Positions 35,463-44,222 of a stretch of DNA of 64,000 bases are shown here, in pieces (position 1 is the first letter of the stretch; every line of letters starts with the position of its first letter). The notes beneath the pieces are model-generated. The model was not told the origin of the DNA. It made no database searches and saw only the letters and a program-made list of their open reading frames with translations. This DNA comes from Olsenella timonensis (GTDB lineage: Bacteria > Actinomycetota > Coriobacteriia > Coriobacteriales > Atopobiaceae). The DNA is taken from NCBI RefSeq assembly GCF_900119915.1, contig NZ_LT635455.1, positions 868,001 through 932,000 on the forward strand. Reading direction: 5' to 3'. A program made the translations under genes and the position numbers.

Positions 35463-36752
35463 ATGGAGTTCAATCAGTTCGGCATCACGCCGATCGTCTT
35501 CTTCAACTTCCTTATCTGGGTATTCTTCACCTTTGCCTATCTTTACCAGGCGGTCTTCATGATTCGCGCCCTCGTGCAGGGCACGGTCCGCCTGCCTGAG
35601 GCAAAGCGTCTGCACAGCTACGCCTTCGTCATCGCCGCCCACAACGAGGAGGCGGTCATCGGCAACCTCGTCGAGTCAATCTTTGCCCAGGACTACCCGC
35701 GCGAGCTCATGGACGTCTTCGTGGTCTGCGACGCCTGCACCGACGACACCCACGCCGTGGCGGAGGCGGCGGGCGCCACCGTCTGGGACCGCAACGACCT
35801 CGCACGACGCGGCAAGAGCTGGGCGCTCGACTATGCCTTCGACCGCATCCTCAACGACTACGACGGTGCCTACGAGGCCTTCGTCGTCATGGACGCCGAC
35901 AACCTCGTCGCCCCGGACTACCTCTCCGTCATGAACCGTGCCTTCGACGCGGGCTATCTCGTCTGCACGGGCTACCGCAACTCCAAGAACTTCGACTCGA
36001 GCTGGATCAGCTCTGCCTACGCCATATGGTTCATCCGCGAGGCGAAGTTCCTCAACAACGCGCGCATGATGTCGGGCACGAGCTGCGCCATCTCCGGCTC
36101 GGGCTGGATGGTGTCGGAGCGCATCGTTCGCGGCATGCACGGGTGGGACTTCCACACCCTGACCGAGGACATCCAGTTCTCCACCTTCTGCTGCGCCAAC
36201 AACGTGCAGATCGGGTACGCGCCCGCCGAGTTCTTCGACGAGCAGCCCATCACCCTCAAGGCCTCCTGGACGCAGCGCATGCGCTGGACCAAGGGCTTCT
36301 ACCAGGTGTTCTTCAGCTATGGTCGCGACCTGGCCAAGGGCATCACCCGGGGTCAGTTCGCGAGCTACGACATGCTGATGACCATCGCGCCCGGGATGAT
36401 CCTGACCCTGCTCTCCTTCTCGGTCAACGCCACCTACCTTGTCATAGGCTCGCTCTCCCACGGATTCTTCGCCACCCAGGCGGAGCTCGACATGTGCACG
36501 GGGTCGCTGATCATGACCTTCGTCTCGCTGTACGTGACGTTCTTCCTGCTCGCGCTCATCACGACCGTCTCCGAGCGCTCCCACATCCACGCCAAGAAGC
36601 GCTGGCGCGTGGTCACCAACCTCTTCACGTTCCCGATCTTCATGATGACCTACATCCCCATCACCGTCGCCGCGCTGTTCAAGAAGGTGGAGTGGATTCC
36701 CACCAAGCATGACATCGCCGTCGACCTGAGCGACGTCGTCCAGGACGCCTAG
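35463..36752 (+). CDS. Processive-type family 2 glycosyltransferase, membrane-bound
   Basis: A 429-residue GT2 enzyme of the cellulose/hyaluronan synthase-like type. One N-terminal transmembrane helix (about 10-35), the catalytic domain with CDACTDDT, DADNLVAPDY (DxD), LTEDIQFST (TED) and the processivity motif QRMRW, then three or four C-terminal transmembrane helices. It probably polymerises or transfers sugars for a surface glycan; donor and product are unknown. It starts 1 nt after the rluD stop behind GAGGGGTGAG. Confidence 0.88.
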   Translation: MEFNQFGITPIVFFNFLIWVFFTFAYLYQAVFMIRALVQGTVRLPEAKRLHSYAFVIAAHNEEAVIGNLVESIFAQDYPRELMDVFVVCDACTDDTHAVAEAAGATVWDRNDLARRGKSWALDYAFDRILNDYDGAYEAFVVMDADNLVAPDYLSVMNRAFDAGYLVCTGYRNSKNFDSSWISSAYAIWFIREAKFLNNARMMSGTSCAISGSGWMVSERIVRGMHGWDFHTLTEDIQFSTFCCANNVQIGYAPAEFFDEQPITLKASWTQRMRWTKGFYQVFFSYGRDLAKGITRGQFASYDMLMTIAPGMILTLLSFSVNATYLVIGSLSHGFFATQAELDMCTGSLIMTFVSLYVTFFLLALITTVSERSHIHAKKRWRVVTNLFTFPIFMMTYIPITVAALFKKVEWIPTKHDIAVDLSDVVQDA

Positions 36753-36829
36753 GAGGGGCCGCGCCTCGTTGTGACGCCCCGGGGCATCGGCGGACGGCGC
36801 CTGGAAACCCGTGAGCGGATGCTACAATG

Positions 36830-36838
36830 GCGTGAACT
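36830..36838 (+). promoter_or_regulatory. guaB extended -10 promoter
   Basis: TGC-TACAAT 39 nt before the ATG at 36877. Confidence 0.6.
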
Positions 36839-36876
36839 CAGACGACACCGCCGCGGGCGGGGAAAGGAGCCGACGC

Positions 36877-38388
36877 ATGGCAACGTTCTTCGAGGGGGAG
36901 TCACACACCTTTTCCGAGTACCTGCTCGTTCCCGGATACTCCTCGGCGGAGAACGTCCCCGCCAACGTCTCGCTCAGGACGCCGCTCGTGAAGTTCCGTC
37001 GCGGCGAGGAGCCCGCGCTCTCGCTCAACATCCCGATGGTCTCCGCCATCATGCAGTCCGTCTCGGGCGTTGACATGGGCGTCGCGCTCGCCATCGAGGG
37101 CGGCCTGGCCTTCATCTACGGCAACCAGACCCCCGAGGCCGAGGCTGCCATGGTCAAGGCCGTCAAGGACCACAAGGCGGGCTTCGTCGAGTCCGACTCC
37201 ACCCTCACGCCCGACATGACGATGGAGCAGGTCATCGAGCTCAAGGAGCGCACCGGGCACTCCACCATGCCCGTCACCGACGACGGGTCCTCCCGCGGCA
37301 AGCTCCTCGGCATCGTGACCAGTCGCGACTACCGTCCCACCCGTGACGACCACCAGACGAGGGTCGCCGAGTTCATGACCCCGCGCGAGAAGCTCATCGT
37401 GGGCGACAAGGACATCACGCTCAAGCGCGCCAACGACGTCATCTGGGAGAACAAGCTCAACGCCCTCCCCGTCGTGGACGACAACGACCACCTCATGGGC
37501 ATCGTCTTCCGCAAGGACTACGACCAGCACAAGTCCAACCCCGACGAGCTGCTCGACGCCAACAAGCGCTACATGGTGGGCGCCGGCATCAACACGCGCG
37601 ACTACGCCGAGCGCGTGCCGCTGCTCGTGGACGCGGGCGCCGACGTGCTGTGCATCGACTCCTCCGAGGGCTTCTCCGAGTGGCAGAAGCGCACGATTGA
37701 GTGGATTCGCGCCAACTACGGCGACTCGGTCAAGGTCGGTGCCGGCAACGTCGTCGACGCCGACGGCTTCCGCTTCCTCGCCGACTGCGGCGCCGACTTC
37801 GTGAAGGTGGGCATCGGCGGCGGCTCGATCTGCATCACGCGCGAGACCAAGGGCATCGGCCGCGGCCAGGCCTCTGCCGTGATCGACGTCTGCCGCGCCC
37901 GCGACGAGTACTTCGAGGAGACGGGCGTCTACGTCCCCGTCTGCTCCGACGGCGGCATCGTCTACGACTACCACATGACGCTCGCCCTGGCGATGGGCGC
38001 CGACTTCATGATGCTCGGTCGCTACTTCGCCCGCTTCGACGAGAGCCCCACCGAGCGCGTGAACGTCAACGGCCAGTACATGAAAGAGTACTGGGGCGAG
38101 GGCTCCGCGCGCGCCCGCAACTGGCAGCGCTACGACCAGGGCGGCGCCTCCAAGCTCGGCTTCGTTGAGGGCGTGGACTCCTACGTCCCCTACGCCGGCT
38201 CCCTGCGCGAGGGCGTTCGCAACACGCTCTACAAGATCAAGTCCACGATGTGCAACTGCGGCGCAAAGACGATCAAGGAGCTGCAGCAGAAGGCGCGCCT
38301 GACGCTCGTGAGCTCGACCTCCATCGTCGAGGGCGGCGCCCACGACGTCGTCGTCAAGGACTCCCAGCACTCCGTGAGCTACCGCTAG
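36877..38388 (+). CDS. guaB: IMP dehydrogenase
   Basis: A 503-residue IMPDH that oxidises IMP to XMP in guanine nucleotide synthesis. A catalytic (beta/alpha)8 barrel is interrupted by two CBS domains (about residues 100-220: [36 protein letters not shown]). The active-site cysteine loop is [21 protein letters not shown] 36877 follows GGAAAGGAG; an earlier in-frame ATG overlaps the promoter. Monocistronic, with a hairpin behind it. Confidence 0.95.
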   Translation: MATFFEGESHTFSEYLLVPGYSSAENVPANVSLRTPLVKFRRGEEPALSLNIPMVSAIMQSVSGVDMGVALAIEGGLAFIYGNQTPEAEAAMVKAVKDHKAGFVESDSTLTPDMTMEQVIELKERTGHSTMPVTDDGSSRGKLLGIVTSRDYRPTRDDHQTRVAEFMTPREKLIVGDKDITLKRANDVIWENKLNALPVVDDNDHLMGIVFRKDYDQHKSNPDELLDANKRYMVGAGINTRDYAERVPLLVDAGADVLCIDSSEGFSEWQKRTIEWIRANYGDSVKVGAGNVVDADGFRFLADCGADFVKVGIGGGSICITRETKGIGRGQASAVIDVCRARDEYFEETGVYVPVCSDGGIVYDYHMTLALAMGADFMMLGRYFARFDESPTERVNVNGQYMKEYWGEGSARARNWQRYDQGGASKLGFVEGVDSYVPYAGSLREGVRNTLYKIKSTMCNCGAKTIKELQQKARLTLVSSTSIVEGGAHDVVVKDSQHSVSYR

Positions 38389-38420
38389 CGGTTCGGCCAG
38401 CGAGAGGAACGTGCGACACG

Positions 38421-38451
38421 CGGCCCCGGTGCCCCTGCGGCGCCGGGGCCG
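38421..38451 (+). terminator. Candidate guaB terminator
   Basis: A 9-bp stem CGGCCCCGG / CCGGGGCCG followed by TCTTGCG; the T-run is weak. Confidence 0.55.
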
Positions 38452-38925
38452 TCTTGCGTCTCGCGGACGCAGCTCGCTCGAAGGGGGGCGCTCTCGCCCG
38501 CGCGCTTAAGAAAACGGGGTAGTTGCACCTTGGCGGCTGGGCGGATTGCCACAACCCCCGATTCCTCAACTCGCGCGTGCGGGGAGAAGGGCGGCAAGCC
38601 CGAAAGGGGGAGAGGGGCGACAAAGGCGAGAAGGGCAACAAGGGCAACAAGGGCAACAGGGGCGGCAAGGGCAACAAGCCCGAAGGGGCGACAAGGGTGA
38701 CAGGCCCGTTCGGCCGGATGTAACCGTTGGGTAAGGCGGTCCCGAGGGCGTTTTCTCGCTTCGTCGCCCGTAGGGGGGTCGGAGCCCGTTCGTGTCGCGA
38801 TTATTTTCACGGACGGAGGATGCGAAAGCTTATTTTCATATTACAGATGACTGACGCTAGCAGGGGTTTCTCCTCGTTATCGTGCCAAGCGCCGGCATAG
38901 ATAAGCAATTGAGGAGAGGAAGCCA
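38452..38925. repeat. Repeat-rich intergenic region before the ECF operon
   Basis: No gene accepted. GGATTGCCACAACCCCCGATTC (38543-38564) is the exact reverse complement of 44195-44216. From 38582 to about 38700 a G-rich 9-bp tandem repeat (AAGGGCAAC and variants, including GAGAAGGGC) reads in one frame as Gly-x-y triplets. From 38795 the DNA becomes AT-richer and carries the presumed promoter/operator of the downstream operon. Confidence 0.65.
38801..38844 (+). promoter_or_regulatory. Candidate operator and promoter of the ECF operon
   Basis: Two direct copies of TTATTTTCA (38801-38809 and 38830-38838), the second forming GAAAGCTTATTTTC with an inverted GAAA, and a possible -10 TATTAC at 38839-38844. 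RpiR-family regulators usually bind short T/A-rich dyads of this kind, and such a regulator is the last gene of the operon. Inference only. Confidence 0.35.
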
Positions 38926-39762
38926 ATGTCTGCAGCGAAGGTAAGCTACACCCAGTCCCAAAAGCTCATGACCTTTGTTCTCTCGATGTCGCTCTACGGT
39001 CTCGCCACGCTCATCTCGGAGCTCATCCCGTCCGTTCAGGTCGGCGTCGTCGAGTTCTCCGTCGAGTTCTTCCTGTTCATCCCGCTCACCATCGCCATGC
39101 TCTTCGACCCTCTTTCCGCCGCCCTCGGCGCCGCAACGGGAGAGCTCGTCTTCTCGGAGATCATGCTCGGGCAGTTCGGCGGCATCGGGGAGCTCGAGAA
39201 GTTCCTGACCGTCACCATTGCCGTCTACATTGCCGGCACCCTGGTGAAGGACCCGCGCGATATGAAGTCCATCGCGCTCGTCTCCCTCGGGTGCACCGCG
39301 CTGCAGCTTGTCATGAGCGCCGGCGTTGACATCTGCAAGGTCGTCTTTGCCGTCGAGGAGTTCGAGGCCGTACCCGGCCTCCCCGAGTCCGTCTTCTTCA
39401 CCGAGGGCTTCTCCGCGGTGAACGACCTGCTCTTCTCGGGAATCCTGTTCTGCATGCTTCCCACGATGTTCCTCGTTCCGCGTCTGTACGGCAAGATCGA
39501 GCCGCTGCTCGGCATGAGGCCCCGCACTGCCGAGAACGCCCCCGGCGCTCCTTCTGCCAAGCTCGTGGCGATCGCCGTCGCGTGCTTCGCCATCGCTGCC
39601 GCCGTGGCATGCTTCGCGGAGGCCGGCTTCTCCCTCATCGAGTGGGAGGCTGAGTGGGCCAAGTCCGAGGGTGCAATCTTTGCCGGCATCGCGGTGGCCG
39701 CGGTGGTCGCCGTCGTCGCGGGCTTCTGGGCGTACCGCAGCGCCCAGCTCAAGGCCGCGTAG
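38926..39762 (+). CDS. ECF transporter substrate-binding (S) component, substrate unknown
   Basis: A 278-residue, strongly hydrophobic protein with about six or seven transmembrane segments, starting behind GAGGAGAGGA. The layout (FVLSMSLYGLATLISELIP; FFLFIPLTIAMLFDPLSAALGAATGEL) is that of an ECF S component. It is longer than typical vitamin S components (about 180-200 residues), with extra helices at 205-275. It precedes the ATPase and T component genes directly. I do not recognise a vitamin-specific signature; the PHP phosphoesterase and RpiR genes in the operon argue for a sugar- or phosphate-ester-related substrate (inference). Confidence 0.72.
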   Translation: MSAAKVSYTQSQKLMTFVLSMSLYGLATLISELIPSVQVGVVEFSVEFFLFIPLTIAMLFDPLSAALGAATGELVFSEIMLGQFGGIGELEKFLTVTIAVYIAGTLVKDPRDMKSIALVSLGCTALQLVMSAGVDICKVVFAVEEFEAVPGLPESVFFTEGFSAVNDLLFSGILFCMLPTMFLVPRLYGKIEPLLGMRPRTAENAPGAPSAKLVAIAVACFAIAAAVACFAEAGFSLIEWEAEWAKSEGAIFAGIAVAAVVAVVAGFWAYRSAQLKAA

Positions 39763-39772
39763 GGAGAAGAAC

Positions 39773-41509
39773 GTGTCAGCAGTCACGCTTAGAGACGTCA
39801 CCTTCACCTATCCTGGCGCGGCCGCGCCCACCCTCCGCCACGTGAACCTCGACGTGGCGGAGGGGGACTTTCTCGCCATCATGGGAGCAAACGGGTGCGG
39901 CAAGTCGACGCTGTGCAAGACGATGAACGGGCTCATTCCGCAGTTCATCGTCGGGGACCTCGAGGGTGAGGTCACCGTGGCGGGCGTCGATGCGGCGACC
40001 TCCCAGATCGGCGAGCTCGCCCAGCGCATCGGCTACGTCTATCAGGACTTCGAGAATCAGCTCGTGCGCCCCACCGTCATCGACGAGGCGTCCTTCTCGT
40101 GCCTCAACTTCGCTTGCGAGGACTATGTCGAGCGAGGGATGCGCGCGCTCGAGCTTTGCGGCCTCGCGGACCGCGCGGACTCCTACATCTGGCAGCTCTC
40201 GGGAGGTCAGAAGCACCTGCTCGCGCTCGCGGGCGCCATCGCGCTCGAGCCAGACGTGATCGTGCTCGACGAGCCCGTCGCCCAGCTCGACCCCTACCAC
40301 GCCGAGCGAACCTACGAGGTGCTGCGCGAGCTCAACGAGAAGTATGGCAAGACGATCATCGTCATCGAGCACCACACCGACTTCATTGCCGAGTACTGCA
40401 AGACCGCCTGTCTCATGGCTGACGGCGCCATCGCCTGGAAGCTCCCGGCGCGCGAGGCGCTGCGCCGCATCGACGACCTTTCCGCGAGCGACGTTCACCC
40501 GCCGCAGATCGCGCTTGCCGCCTGCGAGCTCGTCCGCGTGGGCGCGCTTCCCGAGGGCGCTCCACTGCCCACCACCGTTGACGAGGGCGCCACGGCGTTT
40601 TGGGGCGTCCCCTTCGTCGCGCGGGAGCGTGGGCACGCCCCGGCGTCCGCCGCGCAGCCCGTCGTCTCGTTTAGGGGCGTCGACGTGAGCTACCGCAGCG
40701 TCAAGGGGGCTCCCCGCCAGGTGTTTCGTGACCTCGACCTGGATATCCGCCAGGGCGAGAAGGTCGCGCTCGTGGGTGCCAACGGGGCGGGCAAGTCCAC
40801 GCTCATGAAGCTCATGTGCGGCCTCATCAAGCCGCAGGCGGGCGAGGTCCTCGTTGGCGGCACCAGTACGCGCGGCATCAGCCCGGATGAGCTGTCCGAG
40901 AAGGTCAGCATCGTCTACCAGAACCCCGAGCAGATGTTCATCAAGGACTCCGTTCGTGCGGATGTCGAGTTTGCCATGAGGGCGCGCGGAATCGAGGACG
41001 CGGCAGAGCGCGCGAGCTCCCTGCTCGAGCGATTCCGTCTCACCGAGCTCGCCGAGCGCGACGGACGTCTGCTCTCGGGAGGCCAGATGCGCCGCGCATC
41101 TCTCGCCGTGGGCATTGCGCTCGACCCGCCGATCCTTCTGCTCGACGAGCCCACCGCCAACCTCGACATCGGTACGCGGCAGGAGATCATCCAGCTCGTC
41201 TCGGACCTTCGGGGCGTCACGGACACGGTCGTCATCGCGACGCATGACATGCAGCTCGTCTGCCAGTTCGCCGAGCGCGTCATCGTGCTCACTGACGGAG
41301 AGGTCATCGGCGACGCCGCCCCCGACGAGGTCTTCATGGACGAGGGGGTGGTCGCGCGCTCGGGCATCCGCCCGCCGGAGATCTTTCAGATGGGGCGCGC
41401 GCTCGACTGTCGCGCCGCCTGCTACACGCTCGAGGAGTTTCTCGCCTGCTTCCCGGCATGGGAGGCCGCTCGGGGCGAGAAGAACGTGGTTGAGGAGATG
41501 TGCGCATGA
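39773..41509 (+). CDS. ECF transporter ATPase, two fused ATP-binding domains (A-A')
   Basis: A 578-residue protein with two complete ABC domains. Domain 1 (about 1-230): Walker A GANGCGKSTLC, signature LSGGQKHLLALA, Walker B VIVLDEPVAQLDP. Domain 2 (about 300-530): Walker A GANGAGKSTLM, signature LLSGGQMRRASLA, Walker B ILLLDEPTANLDI. The two halves correspond to EcfA and EcfA' and energise the T/S membrane parts. It begins at a GTG 10 nt after the S gene, preceded by GGGAGAAGA; upstream in-frame codons lie inside the S gene. It overlaps the T gene by 4 nt. Confidence 0.9.
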   Translation: MSAVTLRDVTFTYPGAAAPTLRHVNLDVAEGDFLAIMGANGCGKSTLCKTMNGLIPQFIVGDLEGEVTVAGVDAATSQIGELAQRIGYVYQDFENQLVRPTVIDEASFSCLNFACEDYVERGMRALELCGLADRADSYIWQLSGGQKHLLALAGAIALEPDVIVLDEPVAQLDPYHAERTYEVLRELNEKYGKTIIVIEHHTDFIAEYCKTACLMADGAIAWKLPAREALRRIDDLSASDVHPPQIALAACELVRVGALPEGAPLPTTVDEGATAFWGVPFVARERGHAPASAAQPVVSFRGVDVSYRSVKGAPRQVFRDLDLDIRQGEKVALVGANGAGKSTLMKLMCGLIKPQAGEVLVGGTSTRGISPDELSEKVSIVYQNPEQMFIKDSVRADVEFAMRARGIEDAAERASSLLERFRLTELAERDGRLLSGGQMRRASLAVGIALDPPILLLDEPTANLDIGTRQEIIQLVSDLRGVTDTVVIATHDMQLVCQFAERVIVLTDGEVIGDAAPDEVFMDEGVVARSGIRPPEIFQMGRALDCRAACYTLEEFLACFPAWEAARGEKNVVEEMCA

Positions 41510-42339
41510 TCGAGAAGATATCCGAGAGCGTCCTAGACAAGGTCTCCATCGACTTTCTGCGTGACCAGGTGCTCAAGAACGCCTACGGAAACGACGACAC
41601 ACCCATCGCGAGGCTCGACCCGCGGGTGCTCCTGCTGTGGTACCTCTTCTTCGGCGTCGTGCCGTGGTTCCTGAACGACGTCGTCGTGCTGCTCGGCATC
41701 TTCGTCCTGACGGTGGTCACCACGCGCGTCGCCCGCGTGGCCCCGCTGGTGCTCTTCGTCTTTGCGCTGGGGGTGTTCTCGCAGACCGGTTACACGTTCG
41801 TCGTGTCGCTGCTCTTTGGCGGCAGCCTCGAGACGCTCGTGCCGCTGCTGGTGCTGACGCTCAAGGTGGCCACGTGCTCGCTCGCGAGCATCACGGTCTT
41901 TTCGGGACTCGACCCCGACAAGCTCTCCAACGGCCTGCTGTGGTTCGGTGTGCCCGAGCGCCTGTCCTTCTCGATCGCCTTTGCCTATCGCGTGCTGCCC
42001 ATCCTCATGGAGGAGCTGCAGAACATTCTGCTCTCCTACCGCCTGCGGGGGCGCGCCCCGGCCCACGACACCCTGGGCGGAAAGGTCCGCTGGCTGATCT
42101 ACCAGGTGAAGATCATCGTTCAGTCGTTCTACCCGCTCATGCTCAACACCGCCAAGCGCTCGCGCACGACGGTCGAGGCGCTCGAGCTCAAGGGGTATCG
42201 CTACGCCTCGACCAACCTCAAGGTTCTCAAGATCAAGCTCTCCTCCCTCCATGCGGGCAGACGCGAGGCCGCTTTCGTGGCGCTCTCTGCCGCGTGGGTC
42301 GTCCTGTGCCTCGTCATCTCTCGGATTGTGGGTCTCTAG
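41506..42339 (+). CDS. ECF transporter T component (EcfT)
   Basis: A 277-residue CbiQ-type membrane protein with about five or six transmembrane segments and the cytoplasmic coupling segments ending in Ala-Arg-Gly-like motifs (SYRLRGRAP and ALELKGYRY). Starts at ATG 41506 behind GAGGAG, overlapping the ATPase stop (ATGA). It couples the fused ATPase to the S component. The N-terminal 40 residues are an unusual soluble extension (ISESVLDKVSIDFLRDQVLKN). Confidence 0.88.
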   Translation: MIEKISESVLDKVSIDFLRDQVLKNAYGNDDTPIARLDPRVLLLWYLFFGVVPWFLNDVVVLLGIFVLTVVTTRVARVAPLVLFVFALGVFSQTGYTFVVSLLFGGSLETLVPLLVLTLKVATCSLASITVFSGLDPDKLSNGLLWFGVPERLSFSIAFAYRVLPILMEELQNILLSYRLRGRAPAHDTLGGKVRWLIYQVKIIVQSFYPLMLNTAKRSRTTVEALELKGYRYASTNLKVLKIKLSSLHAGRREAAFVALSAAWVVLCLVISRIVGL

Positions 42340-43134
42340 ATGGACATCGACTTTCACACGCATGGCAAGCTGGCAAAGTACCTCGCCTTCTCGCCCGACT
42401 ACACGGACTGGCTCTTCAACGAGGCGATAAGCGCGGGGCTCGATGCCCTGTGTCTCACGGAGCACTTCAACACCCAGGGCTTTCACGATGTCTATGCGGA
42501 CATCGCCCGTCGCTTTCCCCGGATTGGCGACGCCTATGACGTGAACGGGCTGCTCGTCTTCCCGGGGATGGAGATCGACGTGGCCGAGGGCGGCCATACG
42601 CTTGCGCTCGGCCCCATGGAGGACGTCCTCGATCTCAACGCCTGGCTCGAGCCCCACAAGGCCAGGGGGCACTTCCTGCCCTTTGGCGAGCTTGCCCACG
42701 AGGTGCATCGTCGCGGACTGCGCCTGGGGGCCGGTCATCCCTTCCGTGCGCCCGGCCACCTTCCCGAGCTCCCCGACGAGCAGCTCGCGGAGTTTGACTT
42801 TATCGACCTCAACGGGAAGGACCTCGCACGAGACCGCGAGCGCTCCGAGCGCCTCACCTTTGCGCTGGGAGAGCGCCTGGGCATCCCCGTGGTCTCGGGA
42901 AGCGACACGCACCAGGCCTTCCAGTACGGCTGCGTCGTCACGCGCGTGGCGCGTCGCTGCACGACTTTTGACGACCTCTTTGCGCAGGTCGAGGCAGGGG
43001 CGTACGAGATTGTCCTCGCCGATGACGCGGCATTCCGCGTGAAGACCGCGGGCTACCTCAAGCGCGCCCTCAAGGAGATCGACCGTCTCGGGGGCGACTA
43101 CGTGGCCACGATCCTTGCCGGTCAGGCGCTCTAG
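42340..43134 (+). CDS. PHP-domain metal-dependent phosphoesterase
   Basis: A 264-residue PHP protein. Metal ligands are visible: DFHTHGK at the N-terminus, LTEHFN, the conserved glutamate in PGMEIDV, AGHPFR, and the C-terminal GSDTHQ. PHP enzymes hydrolyse phosphate mono- or diesters (histidinol phosphate, 3',5'-bisphosphate, cyclic phosphates). The ATG follows the T-component stop with no gap, so the genes are coupled. This suggests the imported compound, or its phosphorylated product, is the substrate. Specificity unknown. Confidence 0.85.
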   Translation: MDIDFHTHGKLAKYLAFSPDYTDWLFNEAISAGLDALCLTEHFNTQGFHDVYADIARRFPRIGDAYDVNGLLVFPGMEIDVAEGGHTLALGPMEDVLDLNAWLEPHKARGHFLPFGELAHEVHRRGLRLGAGHPFRAPGHLPELPDEQLAEFDFIDLNGKDLARDRERSERLTFALGERLGIPVVSGSDTHQAFQYGCVVTRVARRCTTFDDLFAQVEAGAYEIVLADDAAFRVKTAGYLKRALKEIDRLGGDYVATILAGQAL

Positions 43135-43143
43135 GGGGTCGGC

Positions 43144-43968
43144 GTGGCACCTGAGTCGCTCTTCCGGGACAACGTGAACTATACCGACGCGGAGCACCTC
43201 ATCATCGACTTCGTCACCATGTGCCCGGCCGAGTTTCTCGTCATGTCGATCCAGCAGGTCTCGGCCCGTCTCGGCGTCTCCGACGCGACGGTGTCCCGCT
43301 TTGCGCGCCATGCGGGCTTCCGGGACTTCAAGGAGCTCAAGGCCGCCGTCGCCTCGGCGACCGTGGGCCCTGCCGAGAAGATCCGCACGAGCCTCGAGGG
43401 CTCTGGGTCCGCGCGCGCCTTTCTCGAGGGGCAGCTCGAGAACATAGGGAGGACCATTGACGGGCTTGATGACGATGCGTTCTCACGTGCCGTGGATGCG
43501 CTCTCCGGGGCGCGACGCGTGCTGCTTCTGGGAAAGGGCGCTGCCGGATCGCTCGCTGAGCTGCTTCGCTTCAGGCTGTCTCGCTTTGGCAAGGAGGTGA
43601 TCGTTCTCGCCGCGGGGTCTGATGCCATGGAAGGGCTCGTGCACGCGGATGCGCAGAGCGCGATCGTGGCCTTTGGGTTCCAGCGCGTGCCGGCCGAGGT
43701 CGAGATTGCGCTGGCGTACGCCCGAAGCGTGGGAGCGGTCTCGGTGCTCGTCACGGGCAGGCGTCACATTGGCTCGAGGGTTTCCGTGGACGTCGAGCTC
43801 ATCGCCTACCGCGGCGAGCCTCGCGGCTACCACTCCATGGCGAGTGCGGTCGCGCTGCTCGACGCGCTCGTCGTTGCCGTGGCGGGCCGGATGGATGGCG
43901 AGGCCATGGAGCGGCTCGAGCGGCTGAAGGCCCTCAAGCGCGAGCACGAGTCGAGGCTCCCACGCTAA
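43144..43968 (+). CDS. MurR/RpiR family transcriptional regulator
   Basis: A 274-residue regulator with an N-terminal HTH_6 (about 20-80: FLVMSIQQVSARLGVSDATVSRFARHAGF) and a C-terminal SIS sugar-phosphate-binding domain (about 125-255: RRVLLLGKGAAGSLAELLRFRLSRFGKEVIVL). GTG start 9 nt after the PHP gene. As the last gene of the operon it probably controls the cluster in response to a phosphorylated ligand. No terminator is clear behind it. Confidence 0.9.
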   Translation: MAPESLFRDNVNYTDAEHLIIDFVTMCPAEFLVMSIQQVSARLGVSDATVSRFARHAGFRDFKELKAAVASATVGPAEKIRTSLEGSGSARAFLEGQLENIGRTIDGLDDDAFSRAVDALSGARRVLLLGKGAAGSLAELLRFRLSRFGKEVIVLAAGSDAMEGLVHADAQSAIVAFGFQRVPAEVEIALAYARSVGAVSVLVTGRRHIGSRVSVDVELIAYRGEPRGYHSMASAVALLDALVVAVAGRMDGEAMERLERLKALKREHESRLPR

Positions 43969-44222
43969 CGGGGCGGGGCAGAGGACTTGCGGGACGGGGC
44001 GCCGAGAAGAACCTGCGCCGTGTTCCAGGAACGTGCTTCGCGTTCTTCTCGGCGGCTCTGCCCGCGCGTTCGCGTTGCGGAAAAGGGGGTTGTGGCAATC
44101 ACGACGAGGGTCAGACCCGCCGCCCTTCTCAGGGCGTTGCGGTTTTGGGGGTCATGGCAATCCGACGCTCGGCGGCGGGTCGCTTCGCGTTGTCGAATCG
44201 GGGGTTGTGGCAATCCGACGCT
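43969..44222. repeat. Tandem repeat units left of the IS30 element
   Basis: No gene. Three related units contain GGGGGT(T/C)(G/A)TGGCAATC at 44085-44100, 44147-44162 and 44200-44215; the 21-mer TGGCAATCCGACGCTCGGCGG is perfect at 44155-44175 and 44208-44228. One unit matches 38543-38564 in reverse complement over 22 bp. A hairpin near 44004-44051 (CCGAGAAGAAC ... GTTCTTCTCGG) may act as the end of the upstream transcript. Confidence 0.7.

Noticed and set aside
38523-38723. Collagen-like 66-residue reading frame with Gly-x-y triplets
   Set aside because: The triplets come from the 9-bp G-rich tandem repeat, the frame overlaps another dispersed repeat, and there is no ribosome site or signal peptide.
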